A stretch of DNA of 49,835 nt from IMG/VR virus record IMGVR_UViG_3300032116_015097, positions 1 to 49,835 of that record; one strand, given 5' to 3'. This DNA is from a virus. The notes under the pieces were generated by a model. That model was not told the DNA's origin. It saw only the letters and a program-made list of their open reading frames with translations, and searched no databases. The translations under genes were made by a program, and so were the position numbers. Positions 23,624-31,641 of this stretch are shown here, piece by piece (position 1 is the stretch's first letter; every line of letters begins with the position of its first letter).

Positions 23624-24302
23624 AATTTTTCCATCTAGATTCTACCACATTGTCGACCTCAACAATATGATGGAGCTTAGACGAAATATTGTCTGCCATG
23701 TGCACTATCATATCCATAAATGTAATTGGAGTAGTTTCGGGGACTGGTGACCATGGGCCTAAATGACATCTTACCAAACGCAGAATTGATTGAACTACAT
23801 CTTCTGACAAAAACAATGTTGAAGACTGCACTTCTGAAGCATAATTTTTGTCATCTTCTTGACATCTTCGGACAAAAAGGCCTACTGTGTATGGGTGCAT
23901 TGGATCATACTTGTATGCATTAGATGTTTCATCCTTTACACCTTTAGTAACATCATGCAAAAGCATTGCTGCGATAACTATGTCAATATCTTCTTGCGGG
24001 AGGGAGTATGAATCGCACATAATTCTTGCAATTTTTACTGCTCTCTTTGTATGAAGGACATTGCCCCCCTCTCCATGCTCGTCTTTTGGATGATATTTGC
24101 CAGAAAAACTAGATGGTATTTGCCAAAATCCATCAGCTCTATACAATATAGATCTTACAAAAGATCTAATTCCTTCATCAATTATTAAATTGATTTCTTC
24201 AAGAAGAGGTTCTAATATTTTATCCTCATCTTTTAAAGAAGTTGTTTGAATTTTATCTGATAAAAGATCATCAAGAACATTATTGGAATTATTTTTTGAC
24301 AT
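23613..24302 (-). CDS. HD-domain phosphohydrolase-like protein
   Basis: About 229 residues. I chose the ATG at 24302 because a good AAAGGAGC ribosome site precedes it; a start at 24329 adds nine residues and overlaps the upstream gene. The HD motif is LHDVTKG, with an earlier His in VLHTKRAVKI and a later DMIVHMADN, as in metal-dependent HD phosphohydrolases. These cleave phosphate esters of nucleotides or signalling molecules. A role in nucleotide-pool or alarmone control is possible; substrate unknown. Confidence 0.72.
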   Translation of the reverse strand: MSKNNSNNVLDDLLSDKIQTTSLKDEDKILEPLLEEINLIIDEGIRSFVRSILYRADGFWQIPSSFSGKYHPKDEHGEGGNVLHTKRAVKIARIMCDSYSLPQEDIDIVIAAMLLHDVTKGVKDETSNAYKYDPMHPYTVGLFVRRCQEDDKNYASEVQSSTLFLSEDVVQSILRLVRCHLGPWSPVPETTPITFMDMIVHMADNISSKLHHIVEVDNVVESRWKNYDE

Positions 24303-25092
24303 TTTTTTGCTCCTTTTTTTCCCATGCAACCCACTTAGAGCATGGCTTATCGAATGGGCATGACTTGCAATATGAGGTTAGCCCTCTTCTTGAAGGAAAT
24401 GTTTTTTCCTCGTACAAAGAATTGCACCAGTATTTTAAAGCTTCGATGTCTGCATTTTCTACTGAAAATTCTATAAAATCTGATTTTTGATTCATTAAAT
24501 CAACATAACCAAAACTAGTTATATTCTTTTTGTCACAGAACTTATTCATAAAGCCAACGTTCATTACCGCAAAATCAAAAATATAACTGTCTTCATACTT
24601 TAGCTTGTGATTAAACACCCATTTAACAACATATATTTTTTTATTTTTTGAATAAATTAAATCAAACTTATCTTTAATTGCTACATCATCAGTTATTGGT
24701 GCGATATATTCTTCATCAATACCAATAGGTATAATATCTTGATCTCCAAAGTTTTCTATAAGATCTAATAAAACAAATGCTGCTTTGCTTGTCAAGCTAG
24801 CTGTATTCCCATACAAGGTTTCGTGCTGCTCATAAACAATATCAAATGAAGATGTCTCTTTAGGAAACCATAACTTTTCCCATCTATTCAAAAGTGAGGC
24901 GTACGATGGAGTCACACCTGCTTGTTTTTTATAAAAGAAATAATGAACAATACTTTTTAATGTTGATTCAAACTTTGCAGACAGCAGTTGTCTTCCACCA
25001 ATTGTTTCAGCCAGCTTTTCTCTGTGTCTAAAATCGTAAAGTCTTTCACATGTTTGAAAATCTTTTAATTGTTGTGTTGTTATGTGTAACAT
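24289..25092 (-). CDS. RecB/Cas4-like protein with degenerate catalytic site
   Basis: 267 residues. It resembles the frameshifted nuclease at 17.2-18.0 kb: an N-terminal FQTCERLYDFRH and a C-terminal YCKSCPFDKPC suggest the same 4Fe-4S cysteines. The catalytic region is KDKFDLIYSKNKKIYVVKW, where the usual ID-Asp-Tyr-Lys becomes V-V-K-W. It may have lost cleavage and keep only DNA binding or a structural role. It follows the DnaB-like helicase by 7 bases and overlaps the HD gene. Confidence 0.68.
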   Translation of the reverse strand: MLHITTQQLKDFQTCERLYDFRHREKLAETIGGRQLLSAKFESTLKSIVHYFFYKKQAGVTPSYASLLNRWEKLWFPKETSSFDIVYEQHETLYGNTASLTSKAAFVLLDLIENFGDQDIIPIGIDEEYIAPITDDVAIKDKFDLIYSKNKKIYVVKWVFNHKLKYEDSYIFDFAVMNVGFMNKFCDKKNITSFGYVDLMNQKSDFIEFSVENADIEALKYWCNSLYEEKTFPSRRGLTSYCKSCPFDKPCSKWVAWEKKEQKNVKK

Positions 25093-25099
25093 AGTGCCC

Positions 25100-26569
25100 T
25101 TACAATATATTGATACTAGACATGAGTTCTTCCATGTCTTCTGAGTTAACTATTTTAGCGTATGATTCTGCTGTTATCGGTTCATATTCAACATATTTTT
25201 TATGCTGATCTATGTACTTAACTAGAGGAGAATTGTACACATATGTAGATCCAGTTATTCTATTTTTTGGGATCTGCAGTTGCATTATATTCTCATCTTC
25301 TGAATCATCTCCACTTATTAATTTTTTTTCTGTAATAAATATTGTGACAGCACACTTTTGCTGGATAGAAAGAGAGCCGCCAGTATCAGACTGCTGAACT
25401 ACTTCTCTTCTTTCTTTCATTCTGTTTGCGTTTTCTTGAGCTGTGATAATTAAGACGCAACTCATATCTCTAGCAAGCTTCTCTAGTCTAACCATCATCT
25501 CTTCAAACTCACCCCAACGTGGCTTACCTTTTCCTGAAGATCTAGTGAACATGGATTGGATTGTGTCAATCACAATAACGTCTGGGATTAGTTCCGAATG
25601 ACCCATAATGCTTCGTAGCCACTTTTCAAGGTCCTCAAAATATGGAGTATCTGGGTCATGTCTAACCATGAATCTGTCGCCCCACTGGTTTAGCTTTTCT
25701 TGGAACTTATTTAAGTTGTCTTCTTTTTCTTTATCAGACCAATTTGATGCTTCTGCATATACGTTCTTCTCTATTATCTGAGTCATAAGAACTCTTTCCC
25801 AGTGAGGAACTGCTTCCTCAAAGTTTACGTATAATACTCTATAACCAGTATCTGCCCAATTGTTAACTAAGCATTTGGCAAAAGTGCTTTTGCCTTTTCC
25901 AGAAGGAGCAATAATCGCATGAACTGCGCCCCTAAAGAAACCTCCCTCGTCCGTATACCCCATTGCTCTATTCAAAGATTTGTATTGGGTTGGAAGAAAA
26001 CTTGGTATATCCAAAAGAGACTCTGCTCTTTTCGCTATATCTTCTGCTGTAGTAACGCTATCTAAAGGGTTAAAATTTAATTCATTTTCTAAGTTTTTAA
26101 TTTCTGTTGTTATCTCAGAAATTCTAGCTATTTCTTTAGCTGTCTTTTCCCCTTTTTGAGTTAAAATAAACTCTAGTTCCTGGAGAATATTAAGCTGCTT
26201 TTGTTTGTTGGCTCTATGTTTAATTACCTGAGTTACAGACTCATGATCTGATATCTTTATATTTAAAAGAATATCTATCATGGTGTCAACACCTATTGCA
26301 CCACCAAGACCTGAATGTATATCTGTTTCTGATTCAAGCCAAGACTTAAAAGCAACCGGATCAACTAAGTCTAGTTTAGTAACATGATGATAAGCTAAAA
26401 GTGCTTTGTAAAATTCATTTATTCCAATTTGGTTATTTATTGTGCCAACGATATCTTCAGGCAGTTGCGCGTCAAAGTACGCAATCGAGCCAGGGTTTCT
26501 AAGAGAAAGGGCAAAAACCTGGTATTCAATTGGATACTGAGGAGTCTCAGTCTTTACTTCTTCTTCCAT
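25100..26569 (-). CDS. Replicative DnaB-like helicase
   Basis: 489 residues. A DnaB-type N-terminal helical domain (about 15-110) and a linker precede a RecA-like motor: Walker A PSGKGKST (222-229), Walker B DVIVIDTIQSMF (about 335), sensor-type IIT-Q-E near ITAQENANR and a C-terminal arginine-rich region. It unwinds DNA ahead of the polymerase and would pair with the primase and DnaE next to it. It lies in the same operon order (helicase, nuclease-like, HD, primase, polymerase). Confidence 0.9.
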   Translation of the reverse strand: MEEEVKTETPQYPIEYQVFALSLRNPGSIAYFDAQLPEDIVGTINNQIGINEFYKALLAYHHVTKLDLVDPVAFKSWLESETDIHSGLGGAIGVDTMIDILLNIKISDHESVTQVIKHRANKQKQLNILQELEFILTQKGEKTAKEIARISEITTEIKNLENELNFNPLDSVTTAEDIAKRAESLLDIPSFLPTQYKSLNRAMGYTDEGGFFRGAVHAIIAPSGKGKSTFAKCLVNNWADTGYRVLYVNFEEAVPHWERVLMTQIIEKNVYAEASNWSDKEKEDNLNKFQEKLNQWGDRFMVRHDPDTPYFEDLEKWLRSIMGHSELIPDVIVIDTIQSMFTRSSGKGKPRWGEFEEMMVRLEKLARDMSCVLIITAQENANRMKERREVVQQSDTGGSLSIQQKCAVTIFITEKKLISGDDSEDENIMQLQIPKNRITGSTYVYNSPLVKYIDQHKKYVEYEPITAESYAKIVNSEDMEELMSSINIL

Positions 26570-27212
26570 TTTTTCTTTGCTCTTTCATCTGCTTATAATA
26601 TTTTTTATTGCGTTCTGATCTTATCTCTTTTGCTTTTTGATACATCTGATTTTGTTTTACACTTGGTTTTTTTATTTTTTTAACTACAGATTTATCATCG
26701 GCTGTACTTTTTATGGCGTCTAATATTCTAGCATAGACATTCTCTTCTGATATGTTGTCATTATATCTAAATACGACAAGTACAATTCCTTGTTCTGCAC
26801 AAAGAACGGCTTTTTTGTCATCTCTCTTTTGTGCTTCAATAAACTCATCTTTAGAATCAAAAAATAATGGGCTATATTTGAAATGCTGTATGCCATGAAA
26901 CTCAAGAGCAAGTTTGTAGGAAGGGCAATATACGTCTAATTTTAACCTATCTCCGATATGATATTCATTAACTATTTTTTGACCTGGTAATAGTTTTTTA
27001 GCAACGCTAGTTAAGACTGTTTGCCCCTTTGACATCTTTCTTCTGTGATCTTTTACCCAGTAAAGACCAAGTTTTTTAAGCATGGAGTTAAGCTCATTTA
27101 ATGTCAACTCCATACTCTGGGCAATTGCAGAGAAAGATTTATCTGTCTCAAATAAAAGATGAGTCAGATACTGTTTGTCTGTAAGTTCGTCTTTTTTATT
27201 TCTTTGAATCAT
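26547..27212 (-). CDS. VSR/DUF559-like PD-(D/E)XK endonuclease
   Basis: 221 residues. A helical start (LTHLLFETDKSFSAIAQSM) looks like a DNA-recognition region. The catalytic pattern RLKLDVYCPSYKLALEFHGIQH contains the Asp and the E-x-x-G-x-Q-H typical of very-short-patch-like and homing-related nucleases. A lysine-rich C-terminus follows. It overlaps the helicase by 23 bases. It may be a recombination or repair endonuclease of the phage, or a free-standing homing-type enzyme; the sequence cannot separate these. Confidence 0.72.
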   Translation of the reverse strand: MIQRNKKDELTDKQYLTHLLFETDKSFSAIAQSMELTLNELNSMLKKLGLYWVKDHRRKMSKGQTVLTSVAKKLLPGQKIVNEYHIGDRLKLDVYCPSYKLALEFHGIQHFKYSPLFFDSKDEFIEAQKRDDKKAVLCAEQGIVLVVFRYNDNISEENVYARILDAIKSTADDKSVVKKIKKPSVKQNQMYQKAKEIRSERNKKYYKQMKEQRKNGRRSKD

Positions 27213-27843
27213 TAGTCTTGACCAACGATCTAGCAGCGTTTAAAGTTCTACCAAGGTCAAGGATTGACATATTTGATTCTGCCCAAATTTTGGGTGCAAT
27301 TGCCGAACTTAGCATTGGGCAGTCAAGTATAACTATCTCTGCACCATTTCTATTAGAAAGTACTTCTTTAGTTATGCTATCTACTTTTGAATAAAAGTCA
27401 TTGTATGGCACCTGTATAAAGGTTGAATCTGTGGAAAAGTATTTTCCTATGTATGATTCATTTTGGAATGAAACAACAACTGCTTTAGTATATTTAAAAT
27501 ACCACGAAGCGAAAGTTTTGAATACATCATAGTTATTATTAATGTAGTATTCTAAAAAACCTGGGTCATAAAAATTACTTGCGTTAATACCCAATTCTTT
27601 AAATCTCTCAAGAGAAGAATTAACTAAATCGTTTTGAGCTGCTCTGACAAACAGTTCATCTTGATTTTGCAATCCATCAAGAATACATTTCGTGAAATGC
27701 TTCGGTGGTTTTTTGTCACCCTTTACTTCACCTATTGCTGAAAAAATCGCAGATCTTGTGTATGTCACAAAAGCAAATCTTTGTTTGTTTTCTAGAAGAA
27801 GAGAAACTTTTTTGATTGTGTCTGGTGCATTATATGTTTTCAT
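27196..27843 (-). CDS. Possible GT-D-type glycosyltransferase (weak)
   Basis: 215 residues. AEIVILDCPMLSSAIAPKI and SILDLGRTLN resemble the end of GT-D fold glycosyltransferases, whose N-terminus has a short F-A-F-V-T-Y segment like the one here (RFAFVTYTRSA). The match is distant and the DxD-equivalent is not obvious. It overlaps the glycosyltransferase downstream by 4 bases, which supports a sugar-related role. Alternative: an unrelated phage protein. Confidence 0.45.
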   Translation of the reverse strand: MKTYNAPDTIKKVSLLLENKQRFAFVTYTRSAIFSAIGEVKGDKKPPKHFTKCILDGLQNQDELFVRAAQNDLVNSSLERFKELGINASNFYDPGFLEYYINNNYDVFKTFASWYFKYTKAVVVSFQNESYIGKYFSTDSTFIQVPYNDFYSKVDSITKEVLSNRNGAEIVILDCPMLSSAIAPKIWAESNMSILDLGRTLNAARSLVKTNDSKK

Positions 27844-28541
27844 ATTCCGAAATTTCCCCAGTTAATTAGTGTTGGATTAGGATCGATAATTGATTGGATA
27901 TGGTTTAAGTTGTGAAACTCGCCCTTGTCTAAATTCATGTATCTCATATACTTATTTTGCTTGTCGTCATCGTAAGTATATCCTAAGTGCTGCATGATTA
28001 AGCCAGAGTGGAGCCAATAATTTTTTCTTCTAATGTCTTCAACTACATATGTAGGTTCAGAACCACAAGCTAACTTGCGATCTAAAAACTTACCATCAGG
28101 TTTAAATCTAAAGATTCTTGAGCTATTATTGGGTGCCCATAGTTTATCAACTCTATATTGTGATTCATTCCACATATGATAAAAACGCACATTTACTACA
28201 TCATATGGTGATTTATCTAAAACTGTTTTAATATTACTATTATTAATATCTTCAACGTTGTACAGCTTTTCATCACAGTCTATTGCGATAATCCAATCGC
28301 CTTCACTTGCGTGATTTTCTAAATTGCGCCAAGCTTTTGCTCGTAGCAAACCTTCATTTGAAGAAAATAAAGGCTCTTCATTTGAGTAGACTTCCGCATA
28401 CTTCTTAGCTATTTCAGCTGTGTCATCTGTTGAGCAGTCGTCTGTAAAAACTATTTTATCTACTTGGCTTTTAATTCTCTGAAGAACTGGCTCCAAAAAT
28501 CTAGAAGACTCATTTCTTCCAACCATTTGTGCAATGATCAT
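27840..28541 (-). CDS. Glycosyltransferase family 2
   Basis: 233 residues. IIAQMVGRNES at the start, IVFTDDCSTDDT (about 30-41) and IIAIDCDEKLYN (about 84-95) make the GT2 fold and the metal-binding Asp pair clear. The C-terminal part has aromatic motifs around the acceptor site (YHMWNESQYRVDKLW). It sits within the replication block rather than in the sugar island. Acceptor unknown; a modified DNA base or a host glycan is possible. Confidence 0.8.
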   Translation of the reverse strand: MIIAQMVGRNESSRFLEPVLQRIKSQVDKIVFTDDCSTDDTAEIAKKYAEVYSNEEPLFSSNEGLLRAKAWRNLENHASEGDWIIAIDCDEKLYNVEDINNSNIKTVLDKSPYDVVNVRFYHMWNESQYRVDKLWAPNNSSRIFRFKPDGKFLDRKLACGSEPTYVVEDIRRKNYWLHSGLIMQHLGYTYDDDKQNKYMRYMNLDKGEFHNLNHIQSIIDPNPTLINWGNFGI

Positions 28542-28559
28542 TTTTACTCCAATGTATAG

Positions 28560-28594
28560 AAAAGCCAGAGCTAGAAAAAAATCTAGCCCTGGCT
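28560..28594 (-). terminator. Intrinsic terminator with one G-U pair
   Basis: 13-bp stem (28563-28575 with 28582-28594, one G-U pair) and a T-rich loop, followed on the minus strand by TTTT. It lies downstream of a small gene and upstream of the glycosyltransferase, so the transcript may end or slow here. Confidence 0.65.
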
Positions 28595-28599
28595 AGTAC

Positions 28600-28791
28600 T
28601 TATGCTGATAATTGATTGATTTGCTTGTGTGCCTGTACAGATGAAATACGTTCGATATCTGTTGACTTAAACAGAACCTCACCATTTACATTGCGACGAC
28701 CCATGCTGATCTTCTCAGCATCTTGCTTATTCTTTGCCTTTACAAGAGTTGTTGTAACTACTGCAAAGTAATTGAACTTATTGTCGGACAT
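28600..28791 (-). CDS. Small hypothetical protein
   Basis: 63 residues, not recognised. Beta-hairpin-like start FNYFAVVTTTLVKAKNKQ, then DAEKISMGRRNVNGEV and a helical end. Compact alternation suggests a small alpha-beta fold. It has its own terminator downstream, so it may be strongly transcribed. Confidence 0.62.
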   Translation of the reverse strand: MSDNKFNYFAVVTTTLVKAKNKQDAEKISMGRRNVNGEVLFKSTDIERISSVQAHKQINQLSA

Positions 28792-28805
28792 TTTTTTTCC
28801 TTCCG

Positions 28806-29219
28806 TTATTTTTTTGATGGATATGTATTAGAGATATATTCTACAGCTTCTTCTAGTGTGTCTGCAACTTTTGTTGCAAGAAACTTCAGATAAATTCTGT
28901 GTTGTAGATTTTGATGAGCCCAAACAATAACAGGCTGATTGTTTAAATGAGCCCACGTCATTTCAAAGTCAGTTCCTATATAAGCCCTATATAATATCGT
29001 GTATTCTACCAGCAGGATATCACAGCTTTTTTGAAGGAAGAGATTCTTATCTACTATTTCTTTTGGTTCGCAGTCCTCTTCTTCTAAGGCATAGTCCATT
29101 GGATTAATGGCCTTAAAACCTCTTTGATCTAAAAGTAAAGTAGCTTCATCTCTCCAACTATACTTAAAATCAGAAGTAACATCTTCTATTGCACCTGATA
29201 AAAACACTCTTGTTTGCAT
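28806..29219 (-). CDS. Nucleoside deoxyribosyltransferase-like protein
   Basis: 137 residues from the ATG at 29219, which puts RVFLSGAIEDV at the very N-terminus as in this family; a start at 29237 adds six residues. SGAI plus the Asp-rich middle (DILLVEYTILYRAYIGTDFE) with its conserved Glu matches the nucleoside 2-deoxyribosyltransferase fold. Such enzymes move or cleave deoxyribose between bases and often serve in nucleotide salvage. The fold is clear; the exact reaction is not. Confidence 0.65.
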   Translation of the reverse strand: MQTRVFLSGAIEDVTSDFKYSWRDEATLLLDQRGFKAINPMDYALEEEDCEPKEIVDKNLFLQKSCDILLVEYTILYRAYIGTDFEMTWAHLNNQPVIVWAHQNLQHRIYLKFLATKVADTLEEAVEYISNTYPSKK

Positions 29220-29226
29220 TTTTTTC

Positions 29227-29325
29227 CTAATCGTCATCTTCTACGCCTCTGTCCCCACAAACCGGATCCTGAGGGATTGGCTTTGGACAATGGCATATGT
29301 AAGATCTTACTCCTATTATTATCAT
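29227..29325 (-). CDS. Mini protein with a Kazal-like Cys pattern
   Basis: 32 residues: CHCPKPIPQDPVCGDRG resembles the N-terminal half of a Kazal-type protease-inhibitor motif (CxCP...PVCGxDG) but lacks the later cysteines, and an acidic end follows. The ATG overlaps the stop of the Pyr_excise-like gene by 4 bases (ATGA), so it is probably translated. Too short for a firm call; it could be a host-protease inhibitor or a chance match. Confidence 0.4.
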   Translation of the reverse strand: MIIIGVRSYICHCPKPIPQDPVCGDRGVEDDD

Positions 29326-29726
29326 ACTGGCCAATAATACTCTAAATCACTTGGTTCGTCAAAAAATTGAGAATAATATTGATAGTCTTTTCTCAAGAGG
29401 TTAGACCTATGGGACCTATGAAATTCATCAGCGCCGAACCAAGGTGGCATAACTACATCAAGTGCATCAAAAACTTCAAACTGCATGGTGTTTTTATATC
29501 CTCGCTTAACCCATTCAGCTATCGTATAGTTCTGATATAACTGGAGAGCAGCTTCATGCCCATCCCACATGCGTGTTACAGGATGGTTGCGCCAACCTTT
29601 TGACGGAGTACGGCCAAGAAGAATATTTAAAACTTGGAAAGTTTCTACTCGTTGCTTTCCAAGCCTACGATAATCTAATACCCGAACTGATTCTTGAAAA
29701 TCTGGATATGGTAAAAACGTTTGCAT
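29322..29726 (-). CDS. Pyr_excise-like protein (MSMEG_6728 type)
   Basis: 134 residues. MQTFLPYPDFQ, LDYRRLGKQRVE (about 17-28), WRNHPVTRMWDGHE and the C-terminal DEFHRSHRSNLLRK match the family of small proteins related to T4-type pyrimidine-dimer glycosylase (PF03013-like). It may cut at UV lesions in DNA. Codon 15 is CGG (29684-29682) and must be read in frame as Arg, because the +1 frame stops two codons later. It is therefore a control against a strict rule that CGG always shifts. Confidence 0.72.
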   Translation of the reverse strand: MQTFLPYPDFQESVRVLDYRRLGKQRVETFQVLNILLGRTPSKGWRNHPVTRMWDGHEAALQLYQNYTIAEWVKRGYKNTMQFEVFDALDVVMPPWFGADEFHRSHRSNLLRKDYQYYSQFFDEPSDLEYYWPV

Positions 29727-30127
29727 TATGCCTTCTTGAATTCCTCAAAAGTTTTGTCACCTACACCAAAGTATTCTCTAGCTAATCCAGCCTTAACAAT
29801 TTCTGTGTTCAAGCACTCCCCAGCTTCGTTCCATACTTTAGCAAGGATTCTACCATACTTTTCATTCTTATCTAAGATAGTTTCAATCTTTACCTTATTA
29901 TTGGCTTTCTTAATCCATTGATCAGTAAACTCTTTTGCTGCGAGGCCCATCTTCTTTTCTTCAAGATTTGTGGTGCGGCTTTCCGGTGTATTAACTCCAT
30001 AGAGTCTCACACTCTTTGGGCCAATGTGAACTTCAAAACCAAGATCTATATTGATCTTAAATGTATCTCCGTCTACTACCTTAACAACTTCTGCGTTGTA
30101 CAAATAAACATTAAATTTGTCTGACAT
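29726..30127 (-). CDS. Staphylococcal-nuclease-like (SNase) protein
   Basis: 133 residues, close to the minimal SNase domain. VVKVVDGDTF (about 13-22), VRLYGVNTPES (about 40-50) and EKYGRILAKV (about 90-99) are the conserved calcium and catalytic motifs. No signal peptide, so it would act inside the host. It degrades DNA or RNA and may help break down host nucleic acid. It overlaps the Pyr_excise-like gene by one base. Confidence 0.85.
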   Translation of the reverse strand: MSDKFNVYLYNAEVVKVVDGDTFKINIDLGFEVHIGPKSVRLYGVNTPESRTTNLEEKKMGLAAKEFTDQWIKKANNKVKIETILDKNEKYGRILAKVWNEAGECLNTEIVKAGLAREYFGVGDKTFEEFKKA

Positions 30128-30128
30128 A

Positions 30129-30932
30129 TTAATCTCTTTCTATTCCTATAGTGTCGCATGCGTTGCGAAATATTGATTGACTTACCTTGAACTGAGCATC
30201 AGCGTGGCTGTAGCCTTCTCCTGGCTTCGGAGAAGACGCATGCCAGCTATGACCAATAGAAACTGTTCCATCATACACTACATTGTAGCCACGATGACGT
30301 GCAAAATATGAGCACCAAGTTTCTTCATAGTAGTGAGGTGTTGGAAGGAATGCCCCTATTGCCTGAGGATACATCTTTCTGTACTCTTCGTCATTTGTAA
30401 GAGCCTCCCAAACTGATCTTCTAATAAAATATGCAGATCCGGAGACTGTAACGCACTCTACTCTGTCTCTATAGAGAATGTCTTCCGCATCGTATTCTCT
30501 CCAACCACGATGTTTTGGTGCTGTATTGGTCCCTACAATACCCGCGTGAGTTATTCTTCCGGATTCATCTCTTTGTTTTGGCCCAAGAATATGTATATCT
30601 GGATTCTGATCAAATATTTTTTGGACCTTCACAACATCTTCGCTAGTTAGCCACACATCAGCATTCAAAAGACAAATGATATCACTATCAGTATTTGCTG
30701 CCATAAGGTTGCACGCAGCCGAATAACCCACATTTTCATTCTTCCAAGCTTTATTTATAAAATACTTATCTTTAAAAGATTCTAACCATTTCCAAGAATC
30801 GTCAACAGAACCATTATCACAAATATTTAAAGTCCAAAGTTTTTTTGTATATTTAAGATCACCATGCAGCATATCCAACATGCGTTGCAGCATCGGTCTT
30901 GTGTTGTAATTAACAATACATAGGTCTATCAT
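30129..30932 (-). CDS. Glycosyltransferase family 2
   Basis: 267 residues. The GT2 start CIVNYNTRPMLQRML, ICDNGSVDDSW (about 37-47), the LNADVWL metal motif (about 90-96) and a later SGSAYFIRRSVWEAL are typical of rhamnosyl- and similar transferases. It lies in the nucleotide-metabolism block, far from the sugar island, between an SNase-like gene and a membrane protein. Target sugar and acceptor unknown. Confidence 0.85.
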   Translation of the reverse strand: MIDLCIVNYNTRPMLQRMLDMLHGDLKYTKKLWTLNICDNGSVDDSWKWLESFKDKYFINKAWKNENVGYSAACNLMAANTDSDIICLLNADVWLTSEDVVKVQKIFDQNPDIHILGPKQRDESGRITHAGIVGTNTAPKHRGWREYDAEDILYRDRVECVTVSGSAYFIRRSVWEALTNDEEYRKMYPQAIGAFLPTPHYYEETWCSYFARHRGYNVVYDGTVSIGHSWHASSPKPGEGYSHADAQFKVSQSIFRNACDTIGIERD

Positions 30933-31198
30933 ATCAAAGAGCTCTTTGCTATAGTAATTTCAAAACAGTCACTTGGGTTAAAGCCCATGTCAAGTAGTTC
31001 AAAAAAATCTTCTTTTGCGTTAGACAAATCGTCTATAAAAAACTCGCTCAATCTATTTAAATACTGTTGAGTATTTATTGTTTGTGATTTTATATTTTTA
31101 TTATCTATAAACTTTTTTTGGTTTATTTTACCAGCAATAAAGCCAAGTATAAACAGAGAACTTATTACGAGCTTAGATTTACCATTCATCATTTTCAC
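30929..31198 (-). CDS. Small membrane protein
   Basis: 89 residues. One hydrophobic helix (LVISSLFILGFIAGKI, residues 9-24) near the N-terminus forms a signal anchor. The remainder is acidic and helical, with QYLNRLSEFFIDDL, facing one side of the membrane. Overlaps the glycosyltransferase by 4 bases. Not recognised. Confidence 0.6.
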   Translation of the reverse strand: MKMMNGKSKLVISSLFILGFIAGKINQKKFIDNKNIKSQTINTQQYLNRLSEFFIDDLSNAKEDFFELLDMGFNPSDCFEITIAKSSLI

Positions 31199-31415
31199 TA
31201 TCTACTGGGGCAATAAAAGCATTTTCAATTGATAAATTTATAGCAGAAAATATTCTTGTATAGATATCTTTTTCTTTTTCTGTAATATTTCCGCGCAACA
31301 TACTACCATATGTTTTTTGGATATGTAGAAGAATTTCTAGATCTTCTATTAAATAAGATTGGTTATTTTCAAGTTTAATTTGAACTTTCTTTTTCTGATG
31401 GGTTTTCTTACTCAT
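31179..31415 (-). CDS. Small hypothetical protein
   Basis: 78 residues. A basic start (MSKKTHQKKKVQIKL), then a helical body with SYLIEDLEILLHIQKTYGSM and an acidic end. Overlaps the membrane protein by 20 bases. Not recognised. Confidence 0.55.
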   Translation of the reverse strand: MSKKTHQKKKVQIKLENNQSYLIEDLEILLHIQKTYGSMLRGNITEKEKDIYTRIFSAINLSIENAFIAPVDSENDEW

Positions 31416-31641
31416 TGCTTTTCTTCTCTTTTATTTCTGCTTTTAACACTTCTTCTTGTGGCACTTGGTGCACTGATATCTCTTCGCTATCTGGCTCATA
31501 TGTTACAAACAAAATTCTTTTGTCCTCTAACTTACAACCTTCTGGTGGGGCTGATTCAAGTGCTATCTTTTTTGATGCTGATCCATAAACTTGACTAGAG
31601 TTTTTGTATACAACAATATAATTTAGTTTACCTGCTGCCAT
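31408..31641 (-). CDS. Small hypothetical protein
   Basis: 77 residues: KLNYIVVYKNSSQVYGSASK at the start, then beta-rich and an acidic end (EEVLKAEIKEKKS). Its start overlaps the ThyX stop by one base (TAATG), which couples it to that gene. Not recognised; perhaps a small beta protein. Confidence 0.58.
   Translation of the reverse strand: MAAGKLNYIVVYKNSSQVYGSASKKIALESAPPEGCKLEDKRILFVTYEPDSEEISVHQVPQEEVLKAEIKEKKSNE

Noticed and set aside
23613-24329. Start of the HD gene at 24329
   Set aside because: The ATG at 24302 has a much better ribosome site and avoids a longer overlap.
29682-29684. CGG in the Pyr_excise-like protein as a shift site
   Set aside because: The +1 frame stops two codons later, and the zero-frame Arg fits the family, so it is read normally.
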